Below are positions 50,913-59,118 of a DNA stretch of 64,000 bases, piece by piece. Source of the stretch: Myxococcales bacterium (lineage in GTDB: Bacteria; Myxococcota_A; Polyangia; Haliangiales; Haliangiaceae); assembly GCA_947483555.1 (NCBI GenBank), contig CANKMW010000011.1:1-64000 (forward strand), written 5' to 3'. The notes beneath the pieces were generated by a model that was not told the origin of the DNA, ran no database searches, and was given only the letters and a program-made list of their open reading frames with translations. The position numbers were made by a program, and so were the translations under genes. Numbering within the stretch: the stretch's first letter is position 1; the number at the start of each line of letters is the position of its first letter.

Positions 50913-52397
50913 CTACCACTCCACCTGCGCCTGCAGCTTGAAGACGTCGTCGTCGGCCGCGGTGACCAGCGGCACCTGACCGGCGCGGAGCTGGACCTTG
51001 TCGCCGTACCAGTAGTGCGAGTACTGGAAGTACAGCTCGCCCCACTTCTCGAGCGGGAACGCGATGCGCGGCGACAGCACCCGGAAGCTGTTCTCGGCGT
51101 CGTAGAGGTCGAGGATGACGCGGTCGAAGCGGGCCGCGAGGCGAATCCCGCGGTGGACCTGGTAGCTCGGCTCGAGCCCCCACTTGAGGTACATGCGGCG
51201 GTCGCGGTTGATGGCGGGGTCCATCTCGTCGACCTGGTTCGAGCGCACCCAGGTCGCCATGCCGAACCCGCGCAGGGCGAGGTCGTCCGTGATGCGGACC
51301 GGGACGTCGGCGGCCAGCGTGTACATGTGGCCGGTGCCATCGTCGCTCGACTCGAGACCGAGGAAGTTCTCGGTCATGCCGCGGCCGCCGGTCGAGTGCA
51401 TCACCTCGAGCGCCGGCGCCAGGTACAACACCTTGGTCATGTCGTAGAAGGCGAAGGCGGCGTAGGCCTCGCCGCGGTCGCCGGGCAGGGCCACGCGCGC
51501 GTCGAGGCCGGCGACCCACATGGTGCCGTTCTGGATCGGGCTGAGCTGACGGACGTCACGGGTCCAGGTGCGCAGCAGGTACGCGCCCAGCTCGACCTTG
51601 CCGAGCGGGTAGGTACCGGCGAGGTGGGCGATCGGCGTCAGGCCCTGGTTCTGGCGCAGTTGCGCCTGGTGCAGGCCGAGGCCGGACTGGACCCGGCCGC
51701 CGCCGGGTAGCTCGTAGGCGAGCTTGAGGCCGCCCTGGTGGGTGCGACCGAACACGTAGGTGTCGTAGGGCTCGAGGTGGCCGAAACGATCCCAGAACAC
51801 GCCCAGCTGCACGGTGAGCGGGTCGTGGTCGAGGAAGCGCTTGGCGGTGACGCTGGCCTGGGCGATGCCGAGCTGGTTCTCGAGCTCGGGTGAGGCGTAA
51901 TCGCTGTACAGCGACGCGAAGATGCCGAACTCGGCCTTGTAGTCGCCGCGGCTGGCCGAGAAGAACAGCTCCGACCAGTCGGGCTCGTAGAGGCGGGTGT
52001 ACGCGAAGCCGGACAGGTAGTAGTCGTTGTCGACCAGGAACGGCTCGCGCGGCGTGGCCTGGGCCGCGAGCGGCATGCGGGCGTAGCCGTGGAGCTCGAA
52101 GCGAACGCCGCCGGCGTCGAGGCCGGGCGGGGTCGCCGGCGCGGTGTCGGCGGCGACGGTGCCGACGGCGCCGGTACCGACGGTGTCGCGAGACGAGATG
52201 GCTTCGGGACCGATCTCGGCGACCCGGGCGGCGGTTTCGGCTCCGGTTTCGGCTCCGGTTTCGGCTCCGGTTTCGGTTTCGGTTTCGGCTTCGGTTTCGG
52301 CTGCGGCTGCGGCTGCGGCTTCGGCCGCGGGCCTGGCCGACGGCCCCGCCCAGGCGAGGCCGGGCACCACCATGCCAATCAGAACGATGCGGCGCAT
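50913..52397 (-). CDS. Outer-membrane beta-barrel protein of the sugar operon
   Basis: 494 aa. Signal peptide (MRRIVLIGMVVPGLAWA, then GPSARP), an Ala/Glu/Thr low-complexity stretch (GAETGAETGAET, residues about 35-60), then a barrel of about 400 residues with many aromatic strands (DYYLSGFAYTRLYEPDWSEL, GELYFQYSHYWYGDKVQL), ending in QAQVEW with a terminal aromatic. Predicted porin-like channel. ATG 52397 has AGGAG upstream (ATG 52403 possible) and sits 2 bp after the permease-binding-protein gene stop, so it is the last gene of the sugar operon and may pass the oligosaccharide or sugar through the outer membrane. Confidence 0.78.
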   Translation of the reverse strand: MRRIVLIGMVVPGLAWAGPSARPAAEAAAAAAAETEAETETETGAETGAETGAETAARVAEIGPEAISSRDTVGTGAVGTVAADTAPATPPGLDAGGVRFELHGYARMPLAAQATPREPFLVDNDYYLSGFAYTRLYEPDWSELFFSASRGDYKAEFGIFASLYSDYASPELENQLGIAQASVTAKRFLDHDPLTVQLGVFWDRFGHLEPYDTYVFGRTHQGGLKLAYELPGGGRVQSGLGLHQAQLRQNQGLTPIAHLAGTYPLGKVELGAYLLRTWTRDVRQLSPIQNGTMWVAGLDARVALPGDRGEAYAAFAFYDMTKVLYLAPALEVMHSTGGRGMTENFLGLESSDDGTGHMYTLAADVPVRITDDLALRGFGMATWVRSNQVDEMDPAINRDRRMYLKWGLEPSYQVHRGIRLAARFDRVILDLYDAENSFRVLSPRIAFPLEKWGELYFQYSHYWYGDKVQLRAGQVPLVTAADDDVFKLQAQVEW

Positions 52398-52399
52398 GA

Positions 52400-54586
52400 T
52401 CATCTCCTGCACGCGGGGACCTCGGCGGCGGTGAGGAAGCCGGTGTCGACCAGCCGGCGCATGACGTCGCCGGCGCGGATGACCTCGACGCGGACCGCGG
52501 CCACCGGGACCTGCGCGCCCGCAACCAGCTGGGTGGTCGCGGGCGGATCGAGGCGTTCGCCGCGCAGCAGCTGTGCCGCGACCTCGGCCGCGGTCTCGGC
52601 CAGCGGCTGGATGTCCTTGAGCACCTCGATGGTCTGCTTGCCCTCGCAGACGAAGTTGACGTTGGCGGCGTCGGCGTCGGCGCCGGCCACGAACACGCCG
52701 CCGAGGCCGGCGGCCGCGACCGCCTGCACCGCGCCGCGCGCCATGCCCGAGTTGTTGGCCAGGATGGCGTCGACCTTGCCGCCGGCGCGGGCCAGCGCGT
52801 CCTCGACGGTGCGCAGGGCTTGCTCCGGCGACCACGAGCTGTGGCTCTGGCGGGCGACGATCTGGATCTCGCCGCGCGCGAGGTAGGGCGCGAGGGTGTC
52901 GTCGTAGCCACGGGTGATCTCGGTGGCGACGCTGTGGCCGGCCTGGCCAGACAGGATCACGAAGCGGCCCTTGCCGCCGGTGGCCGCGATCGCCGCCTCG
53001 GCCTGCAGCACGCCGACCTGGTAGCTGTCGTGCGACACGTAGTAGTCGAGGTCGGCGCTGACGATCGCCCGATCGTAGGCGATGACCCGGGCGCCGTGCT
53101 GGTGGGCCAGGCGCACGTAGGTCGACGCGGCCTGGCTGTCGGTGGGCTGGATCACCAGCACCTTCGCGCCGCGGGTGAGGGCGTCCTCGACCTGGGCGAT
53201 CTGCTTGGCGTTGTCGTTGTCGGCGGCCAGCGTGGTGACGCGTAGACCGAGCTCGCGGGCGCGGGCCTCGAAGTAGCGCTGGTCCTTCTGGTAGCGCTCC
53301 TCCTGCAGCGTCGAGAGCAGGAACGCCACCTGCGGGTGTGCCGACGGGGTTCGCGACGCCATCGCCGCGGTCACCACGACCAGCGCGACGACGATCGCGA
53401 TGGCGCGGTAGAGCACGCGGCCGTCCTTCGAGAGCACGTCGAACAGCACCGCCGTCATCAGGATCAGTCCCTTGCAGATCAGCTGCCAGTTGGAGTCGAC
53501 GCCGAGCAGGTTCATGCCGTTGGCGAGGGTGCCAAACACCAGCGCGCCGAGCATGGTTCCGACCACCGAGCCGCGTCCGCCCAGCAAGCTGGTGCCGCCG
53601 ATCACCACCGCGGTGATCACGTCGAGCTCGAGCAGCTGGCCCTGGCTGCCGGGGGTGACGCCGTTGACCCGACCCGCGAGCAGCACGCCGGCCACGCCCG
53701 TCAACAGCCCGACCAGCACGTAGACCCACAACGTGACCCGGCGGACATCGACACCGGCCAGTCGCGCCGCCTCGGCGTTACCGCCAACGGCGTAGACGTG
53801 ACGGCCGAAACGCGTGCGCCGGGTGAGGAACGCGCCGCCGAGCACCGCCAGGCCAGCGACCAGGACCGGGACCGGCATGCCGCGGCCGCCGAACACCAGC
53901 AGCACGAACCCGGCGAGCAGGAGCTGGCCGCCGATGCGGGCGGCGAGCACGCCCGCGGTCGGTGGCAGGAGACCGTGGCTGCGACGACGAGCGGCGTCGC
54001 GCAGCGTGAGCGCGAGGCCGCCGGCGACGGTGGCGAGCACCAGTGCCCAGGTCGCACCGGCTGGCACGCTGGCGGTGACGATCGCGAAGTCCTGGTGCAT
54101 GGGCGCCAGGCCGCGGGCGTCGGAGAGGACCAGGGCCAGGCCGCGGAACGCGTTGAAGCCGGCCAGCGTGACGACGAACGCCGGGATGCCGAGGCGCGAC
54201 ACCCACAGGCCCTGCCAGACGCCGATCGCGGCGCCGCAGGCGAGGGCGGCGGCGATCGCCACCGGCGCCGGCATGTCGAGCCGCAGCTGGAGGAGCGCGG
54301 CGACCACGCCGGTGAGCGCGACCCCGGCGCCGACCGACAGGTCGATGCCGCGGATCACGATGACCAGGGTCATCCCGACCGCGACCACCAGGATGTGGGC
54401 GTTCTGGGTCAGCAGGGTGGCCAGGTTGCGCTCGGTGAGGAACACGCCGCGGGTGGCCGGCAGCACCGCGAGCGCCGCCCACAGGAACAGCAGCACGCCG
54501 GCCATGGCCCACGCGTTCAGATCGATGGTGCGGCCGGGCGGCCGCGAGGCGAGGCGCGGGGCAAGGGCGTTGCGTTCGAGCTTCAT
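52400..54586 (-). CDS. Sugar ABC transporter: permease (XylH/RbsC type) fused to periplasmic binding protein (XylF type)
   Basis: 728 aa. Residues 1-380 are a RbsC/XylH-type permease (VAVGMTLVIVIRGIDLSVGA, GIPAFVVTLAGFNAFRG, YAVGGNAEAARLAGVDVRRV, VIGGTSLLGGRGSVVGT, NLLGVDSNWQLICKGLILM). A further membrane helix (about 390-410, VLYRAIAIVVALVVVTAAMA) then leads into a XylF-like sugar-binding domain (about 415-728: VAFLLSTLQEERYQKDQRYF, VLVIQPTDSQAAS, VIAYDRAIVSADLDYYVSHD, DADAANVNFVCEGKQTIEVL). The extra helix would place the binding domain in the periplasm, tethered to its own permease. ATGA overlap with the ATPase gene. In most bacteria these are separate proteins. Confidence 0.9.
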   Translation of the reverse strand: MKLERNALAPRLASRPPGRTIDLNAWAMAGVLLFLWAALAVLPATRGVFLTERNLATLLTQNAHILVVAVGMTLVIVIRGIDLSVGAGVALTGVVAALLQLRLDMPAPVAIAAALACGAAIGVWQGLWVSRLGIPAFVVTLAGFNAFRGLALVLSDARGLAPMHQDFAIVTASVPAGATWALVLATVAGGLALTLRDAARRRSHGLLPPTAGVLAARIGGQLLLAGFVLLVFGGRGMPVPVLVAGLAVLGGAFLTRRTRFGRHVYAVGGNAEAARLAGVDVRRVTLWVYVLVGLLTGVAGVLLAGRVNGVTPGSQGQLLELDVITAVVIGGTSLLGGRGSVVGTMLGALVFGTLANGMNLLGVDSNWQLICKGLILMTAVLFDVLSKDGRVLYRAIAIVVALVVVTAAMASRTPSAHPQVAFLLSTLQEERYQKDQRYFEARARELGLRVTTLAADNDNAKQIAQVEDALTRGAKVLVIQPTDSQAASTYVRLAHQHGARVIAYDRAIVSADLDYYVSHDSYQVGVLQAEAAIAATGGKGRFVILSGQAGHSVATEITRGYDDTLAPYLARGEIQIVARQSHSSWSPEQALRTVEDALARAGGKVDAILANNSGMARGAVQAVAAAGLGGVFVAGADADAANVNFVCEGKQTIEVLKDIQPLAETAAEVAAQLLRGERLDPPATTQLVAGAQVPVAAVRVEVIRAGDVMRRLVDTGFLTAAEVPACRR

Positions 54587-56151
54587 GATCCTTCGCCTTC
54601 ACGGATCGCGGCACCAAGCGCCAGCGTCATGATCGCGAGCGGGGTGACCGCGCCCCGCGACAGCTCGCCGGCCAGGCGGCCGTCACGCAGGACCAGCACC
54701 CGATCGGCGAGGCGCACGATCTCGGGTAGGTCCGAGGACGCCAGCACGACGCCGTGGCCGCGCCCGGTGAGCTCCTCGATCAGCCGGTAGATCTCGGCCT
54801 TGGCACCGACGTCGACGCCGCGGGTCGGCTCGTCGAGCAGCAGCACGCGCGGCGCCAGCGCCAGCCACTTGCCGATCACGACCTTCTGCTGGTTGCCGCC
54901 CGACAGGGTCGCCACCTCGGCGCCCAGCCCGGGCGCCTTGATGCGCAGCTCCTTGACCGCCGCACCGGCGGCGCGCTCGGCACGGGCGCCGTCGATGAGG
55001 CCCCAGCTCGCCTGCCGCTCGAGGGCAGGCAGGCCGAGGTTGTCGGCGACGCTCATGCCGAGCACCAGGCCGAGGCCCTTGCGATCTTCGGGTACCAGCG
55101 CCAGCCCGGCCGCGATCGCGTCACGCGGCTCGCGGACGCGGACCGCCGTGCCGTCGACGACGATCGTGCCGGTCACGTCGCCGCGCGCCAGCCCGAACAG
55201 CGCCGACAGGGTCGCGGTGCGGCCGGCTCCCATCGCTCCCGCCAGCGCCACGACCTCGCCGGCGCGGACGGTGAACGACAGGCCATCGACGACGTTGCGA
55301 TCGAGCGCCGGGTGGCGGACGCACAGCTCGCGCACCTCGAGCACCGGGTCGCCGGCGGGTCCGAGGTCGCGGCCGGGGCCGCGGCCGGGGCCGCGGCCGA
55401 CCTCGGGCCCGCCGTCACTGCCGGTCATCAGCTCGATCAGCTCCTCGCGGCAGGTGGTCGCGGTCTGCTTGACCGCCACCAGCTGACCGTCGCGCAAGAC
55501 GGCGACCCGATCGGTGAGGGCCAGGATCTCGTCGAGGTGGTGGGAGATGTAGACGAACGCCGCGCCGGCGGCGCGCCGCGCCCGCACCAGCTCGAACAGC
55601 CGCGTCGATTCGGCCGTGGTGAGCGCCGCGGTCGGCTCGTCGAGCACGACCAGGGTCGCCGGCTCGAGCTGGTCGCCGAGCGCGCGCGCGATCTCGATGA
55701 CCTGCTGCATCCCGACGCCGAGACGGCCGGCTGGTGCCGAGACGTCGATCCCGGCGGCGAGGTCGCCGGCGACCCGGGCCAGGATCTCGATGGCGCGCGC
55801 CTCGGCCTCGATGGCGTCGACCACGCCGAGCCGGGTCGGCTCGCGGCCCAACATCAGATTGTCGGTGACCGACATCTCGGGCACCAGGCTGAGCTCCTGG
55901 TGGACCACCGCGATGCCGGCCCGCCGGGCGTCGCGGGTGGAGCGGAACGCCTGCGGACGGCCGCCGACCACCACCTCGCCGTCGAAGCTGCCGGCCGGGT
56001 AGGCGCCGCCGAGAATCTTGATGAGCGTCGACTTGCCGGCGCCGTTCTCGCCCACCAGTCCGAGCACCTCGCCAGCCGCGATCGACAGCGACACCCCGGC
56101 GAGCGCGCGCACGCCGGGAAACTCCTTGCCGATGTCGCGCAGCTGGATCAT
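54583..56151 (-). CDS. xylG: Sugar ABC transporter ATP-binding protein (XylG/RbsA type)
   Basis: 522 aa with two ABC domains. The first has Walker A GENGAGKSTLIK, the second a degenerate GAMGAGRTATL as normal for this class; signatures are GVGMQQVIEIARAL and LSGGNQQKVVIGKWLA, with Walker B TLVVLDEPTAALT and LLLDEPTRGVDVG. A GRGPGRGPGRD linker sits between the halves. Start ATG 56151, 4 bp after the GH15 stop. It overlaps the permease fusion by 4 bp. The sugar could be xylose or, given the GH15 neighbour, glucose or maltodextrin. Confidence 0.93.
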   Translation of the reverse strand: MIQLRDIGKEFPGVRALAGVSLSIAAGEVLGLVGENGAGKSTLIKILGGAYPAGSFDGEVVVGGRPQAFRSTRDARRAGIAVVHQELSLVPEMSVTDNLMLGREPTRLGVVDAIEAEARAIEILARVAGDLAAGIDVSAPAGRLGVGMQQVIEIARALGDQLEPATLVVLDEPTAALTTAESTRLFELVRARRAAGAAFVYISHHLDEILALTDRVAVLRDGQLVAVKQTATTCREELIELMTGSDGGPEVGRGPGRGPGRDLGPAGDPVLEVRELCVRHPALDRNVVDGLSFTVRAGEVVALAGAMGAGRTATLSALFGLARGDVTGTIVVDGTAVRVREPRDAIAAGLALVPEDRKGLGLVLGMSVADNLGLPALERQASWGLIDGARAERAAGAAVKELRIKAPGLGAEVATLSGGNQQKVVIGKWLALAPRVLLLDEPTRGVDVGAKAEIYRLIEELTGRGHGVVLASSDLPEIVRLADRVLVLRDGRLAGELSRGAVTPLAIMTLALGAAIREGEGS

Positions 56152-56155
56152 CGGC

Positions 56156-58468
56156 CTACGCCTGCGCCGACCGCCGGCCCCGCCGGCGCCGACGGCGCGA
56201 GATCGCGGCGACCACGCCGACCATCAGCGCCAGCTCACCCCACGGGGTCGGCGCGCCGGCGCCGGTCGCGCACATGCACGCCAGGCCGGTTCGTTCGTCG
56301 CCGTCACCGGGATTGCCCGGTCCGCCGGGGCCGGCGTCCGGGTACTCGCCGACCTCGACCTCGCCACAGTCGCTGGGCTCGAACGCGCCCGCCCGGTCGA
56401 GCAAGGTCATCTGGTACGCACCGGCGCCGTACCCGACCATCGGGATCGAGCCCGAGTAGGCGCCGATCTGCCCGCTCGACGTGCGCGTGTTGTACAGCTC
56501 CGGTGTCAGATCGAAGTTGACGCTGCCCTGGCCGGTGACCCAGCCGAGCAGCTGATCCGCCTTGGCGACGTTGCCAGCGCGGCGGAAGGCGTCGGAGGCG
56601 CGCAGGTCGATCAGGATCCACTCGTCGGTGTCGTACTGGTCGTTGGAGCCCTCGAGGCGCTTGTAGCCACCGGCTGGGGTCTGCAAGTACGACATCGCGC
56701 CCAGGGTCGCGGTCGCGATCGGATCGGTGGGGCTGATCAGGTTCCACGTGAACGCCTCGATGGTGGCGCCGTCGCGGTAGTTGTTGCCCTGCGACAGTTT
56801 CTCGAGCGAGCCGGCCAGCACCCGGTTGCTGTCGATGAACGCGCCGCGCAGGGCCTCGGTGGCCTTGCGCGACAGCTCGCGGTAGCGCTCGATGTCGTCG
56901 GTGCGGCCGGCGCGGCGGGCCAGGGTCGCCATGTCGCAGAAGCCACGCGCGGTGGCCGCGGTGGTGTAGAAGAAGTGCTGGCGGTTGCCCCAGTGGACCT
57001 CCCAGATCGACGCATCGGCGATCGCCATGCCGTTGCTCTCGAGGTTGGCGGCCAGCGGCTCGGCGACGCCGTTCTTGATGGCGTCATAGACGGTGTCGCC
57101 CTTGCGGGTGGTTGCCGACAGCCACGCCGTGTCCTCGCTGGCATCGACGTAGGCGCGCGCTGCCCACAGGAACAGGCCCCAGCCGTCGATCTCGATGTTG
57201 CGGGTCGGTGCGCCCGAGTAGTCGGCTTCCTCCTCGCCGTCGCCGTAATAGCGCACCGTGCTGATGCGGTAGTCGACGTTGCCCAGGTACGAGCCGTAGC
57301 GTCCGGCGTCGGCGTCGAGGAAGAAGTCGAGCCCCAGCTTGGCCTCGGTCCAGTGCCCGGTGCGCGCCAGCGGCACGATGGCGTAGGTCATGTCGCGCAC
57401 CCAGCCGGTGTGCCAGCCACCGGGCGGCAGGCTGGCCAGGATCATGCCGTGGTTCTTGCGGCGCGGCGTGGTCTGGTACGGCTCGCGGATCTGGCCCATG
57501 CGCAGCACGGTCTCCGACTGCCGCCAGACCCGCAGCTCGTCGGCGGCCAGGCCGGCGGGGGGCGGCGTGCGCCACGCCTCCCACTCGGTGAGCGCGTCGT
57601 CGTGAAGCTGCTGCGCCGTGCGCCCGGCGAGGTACGTGGTCCACGCCGTGCGGGCCGCGGCGCCATCGCCATCGGCGTCGAACAGCACCGCCACGCCCCA
57701 CCATCGGCTGTCGCCGGCGGCCAGCGAGCCCAGCGAGCGCGTGAAGACGTTGGTGCGGTCGGTGCCGCTGCACACCGCCTGCGGTGACGGATCACCGCCC
57801 GCCGCCACCGCCGCGTAGCCGTCGGTGGCGCAGCTCGAGGCGTCGGCGCCGCCGATCGGCGCGTAGACCATGGTGCCGCCACCCGGGCCGGTCTCGGTGG
57901 CGGTCATGGTGGCGGCGTCGAACGCGATCGCCTCGCCGTTGGCGCCGGGAACGTCGGGGTTGGGTGCCGAACCGAGCTTGAAGTTGTGGATCGAGTACGC
58001 GTTGACGGTCTGCGGCGAGCCCGAGGTGTTCTCGGCGCGCAGCAGCATCACCATCGCGTTGCCGTCGTAGCCGAACGGCGCGTAGAAGAACGTCTCGGTG
58101 CGCACGCCGGCGATGGTGACCACCGAGCGCACCATGTTGGTCTGATCGACGTAGCCGACCTCGCTGGGGTCGCGGGTACCGAGCCACGCACCCTGGGTGC
58201 CGACCCGGAGGCCGAAGTAGGTGTCGAACACCAGGTTGCGGCGGACGATGCCCTCGCCGTCGGGGTTGCTCGGGTTGGCGCGCAGGTAGCGGTACGGCCG
58301 CTCGAGGTACTGCGTGATCGCGTTGGCGTCGACGTCGTAGACCTGGAAGCCAAAGCCGTTCCCGGTGACCAGGTACTTGAACGACGCCACCGGCTCGAGC
58401 GCATCGGCGGGGCGCGCCGGGGCGAGGCTCACGAGGGTGGCGGCGAGGAACAAGCGGGTGAGCCTCAC
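56156..58468 (-). CDS. GH15-like glucoamylase/glucodextranase with MYXO-CTERM tail
   Basis: 770 aa exported enzyme. Signal peptide from GTG 58468 (MRLTRLFLAATLVSLAPARPADA); GTG 58498 and a TTG at 58573 are alternatives. A beta-sandwich N-terminal part (about 30-310) precedes an (alpha/alpha)6 barrel with WHTGWVRDMTYAIVPLART, RNIEIDGWGLFLWAARAYVD and TWNLISPTDPIATATLGAM, fitting GH15-like glucan exo-hydrolases. The tail CMCATGAGAPTP, a membrane helix and RRRRRRGRR is a MYXO-CTERM-type signal, implying surface retention. First gene of the sugar operon. The CBM48-like lipoprotein diverges from it. Confidence 0.85.
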   Translation of the reverse strand: MRLTRLFLAATLVSLAPARPADALEPVASFKYLVTGNGFGFQVYDVDANAITQYLERPYRYLRANPSNPDGEGIVRRNLVFDTYFGLRVGTQGAWLGTRDPSEVGYVDQTNMVRSVVTIAGVRTETFFYAPFGYDGNAMVMLLRAENTSGSPQTVNAYSIHNFKLGSAPNPDVPGANGEAIAFDAATMTATETGPGGGTMVYAPIGGADASSCATDGYAAVAAGGDPSPQAVCSGTDRTNVFTRSLGSLAAGDSRWWGVAVLFDADGDGAAARTAWTTYLAGRTAQQLHDDALTEWEAWRTPPPAGLAADELRVWRQSETVLRMGQIREPYQTTPRRKNHGMILASLPPGGWHTGWVRDMTYAIVPLARTGHWTEAKLGLDFFLDADAGRYGSYLGNVDYRISTVRYYGDGEEEADYSGAPTRNIEIDGWGLFLWAARAYVDASEDTAWLSATTRKGDTVYDAIKNGVAEPLAANLESNGMAIADASIWEVHWGNRQHFFYTTAATARGFCDMATLARRAGRTDDIERYRELSRKATEALRGAFIDSNRVLAGSLEKLSQGNNYRDGATIEAFTWNLISPTDPIATATLGAMSYLQTPAGGYKRLEGSNDQYDTDEWILIDLRASDAFRRAGNVAKADQLLGWVTGQGSVNFDLTPELYNTRTSSGQIGAYSGSIPMVGYGAGAYQMTLLDRAGAFEPSDCGEVEVGEYPDAGPGGPGNPGDGDERTGLACMCATGAGAPTPWGELALMVGVVAAISRRRRRRGRRSAQA

Positions 58469-58559
58469 GGGGTCGCCGATGAGCACGATTCGTGCCACGG
58501 GTGAGCGCGCCGGCGGCGTGGGAATCCATCGACATCGTGGCGTCGTTCCCGACGACGAG

Positions 58560-58574
58560 GTTGCGAAACGCAAC
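58560..58574. promoter_or_regulatory. Dyad GTTGCG-aaa-CGCAAC, candidate operator
   Basis: Perfect 6-3-6 inverted repeat in the divergent gap between the GH15 operon and the CBM48-like lipoprotein, about 90 bp from each start. Fits a dimeric repressor site controlling the sugar genes. Confidence 0.5.
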
Positions 58575-58668
58575 GCCAGAACCGGGGCTCGTTGCGGACG
58601 CGGGCCGTCGTCGACCCTGGCGCCGCGACGTTAGTCGCTGGCACGTCGCTTGATGCTACGTATCCCCG

Positions 58669-59103
58669 ATGCGTCCGGTGAACTCGGTGAGCTGCGTGGT
58701 GCTGGTGCTGCTCGCGGCCGGCGGGTGTCACCCACCGGGCTGGGATCGCGACCCGAGCGTCGACGCCGCGGCGGTGGACAGCACCGCCATCGACGCCGCC
58801 GCGAGTGTCGACGCCGGTGACGCCGCCGCGGCCTGCGCACGATCGTTCCGGCTCGAGGGCCACGGCACGGCGGCCGAGGCGCTGCTGACCGGAGACTTCG
58901 TGACCTGGGCCGGGACCGGCGCCGCCGGCGCGCTCGCGATGACGCTGGGCCAGGACGCGGCGTGGACGGTGCAACGGACGTTCGAGCCCGGGACCTACCA
59001 GTACCGCTTCATCGTCGATGGCACCTGGATGGCCGATCCGGCCAACCCGAACATGGTCCCCAACGGCCTCGGCGGCTTCAACAGCGTCGTCAGCTGCCCC
59101 TGA
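58669..59103 (+). CDS. Lipoprotein with CBM48-like glycogen-binding domain
   Basis: 144 aa. Lipobox AAGGC (about residues 16-20), an Asp/Ala tether, then a single E-set domain (about 58-144): LEGHGTAAEALLTGDFVTWA, WTVQRTFEPGTYQYRFIVDG, WMADPANPNMVPNGLGGFNS, the pattern of AMPK/isoamylase-type CBM48 modules. Probably binds alpha-glucan at the cell surface. Divergent from the GH15 operon, which fits a joint role in starch/glycogen use. TACGTA (58657-58662) lies 6 nt before the ATG. Confidence 0.85.
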   Translation: MRPVNSVSCVVLVLLAAGGCHPPGWDRDPSVDAAAVDSTAIDAAASVDAGDAAAACARSFRLEGHGTAAEALLTGDFVTWAGTGAAGALAMTLGQDAAWTVQRTFEPGTYQYRFIVDGTWMADPANPNMVPNGLGGFNSVVSCP

Positions 59104-59118
59104 ACGACGTCTCGCTGG

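Noticed and set aside
52204-52330. Plus-strand Gly-Phe repeat frame (GFGSGFGSG)
   Set aside because: Shadow of the Ala/Glu/Thr low-complexity stretch of the outer-membrane barrel gene on the minus strand.
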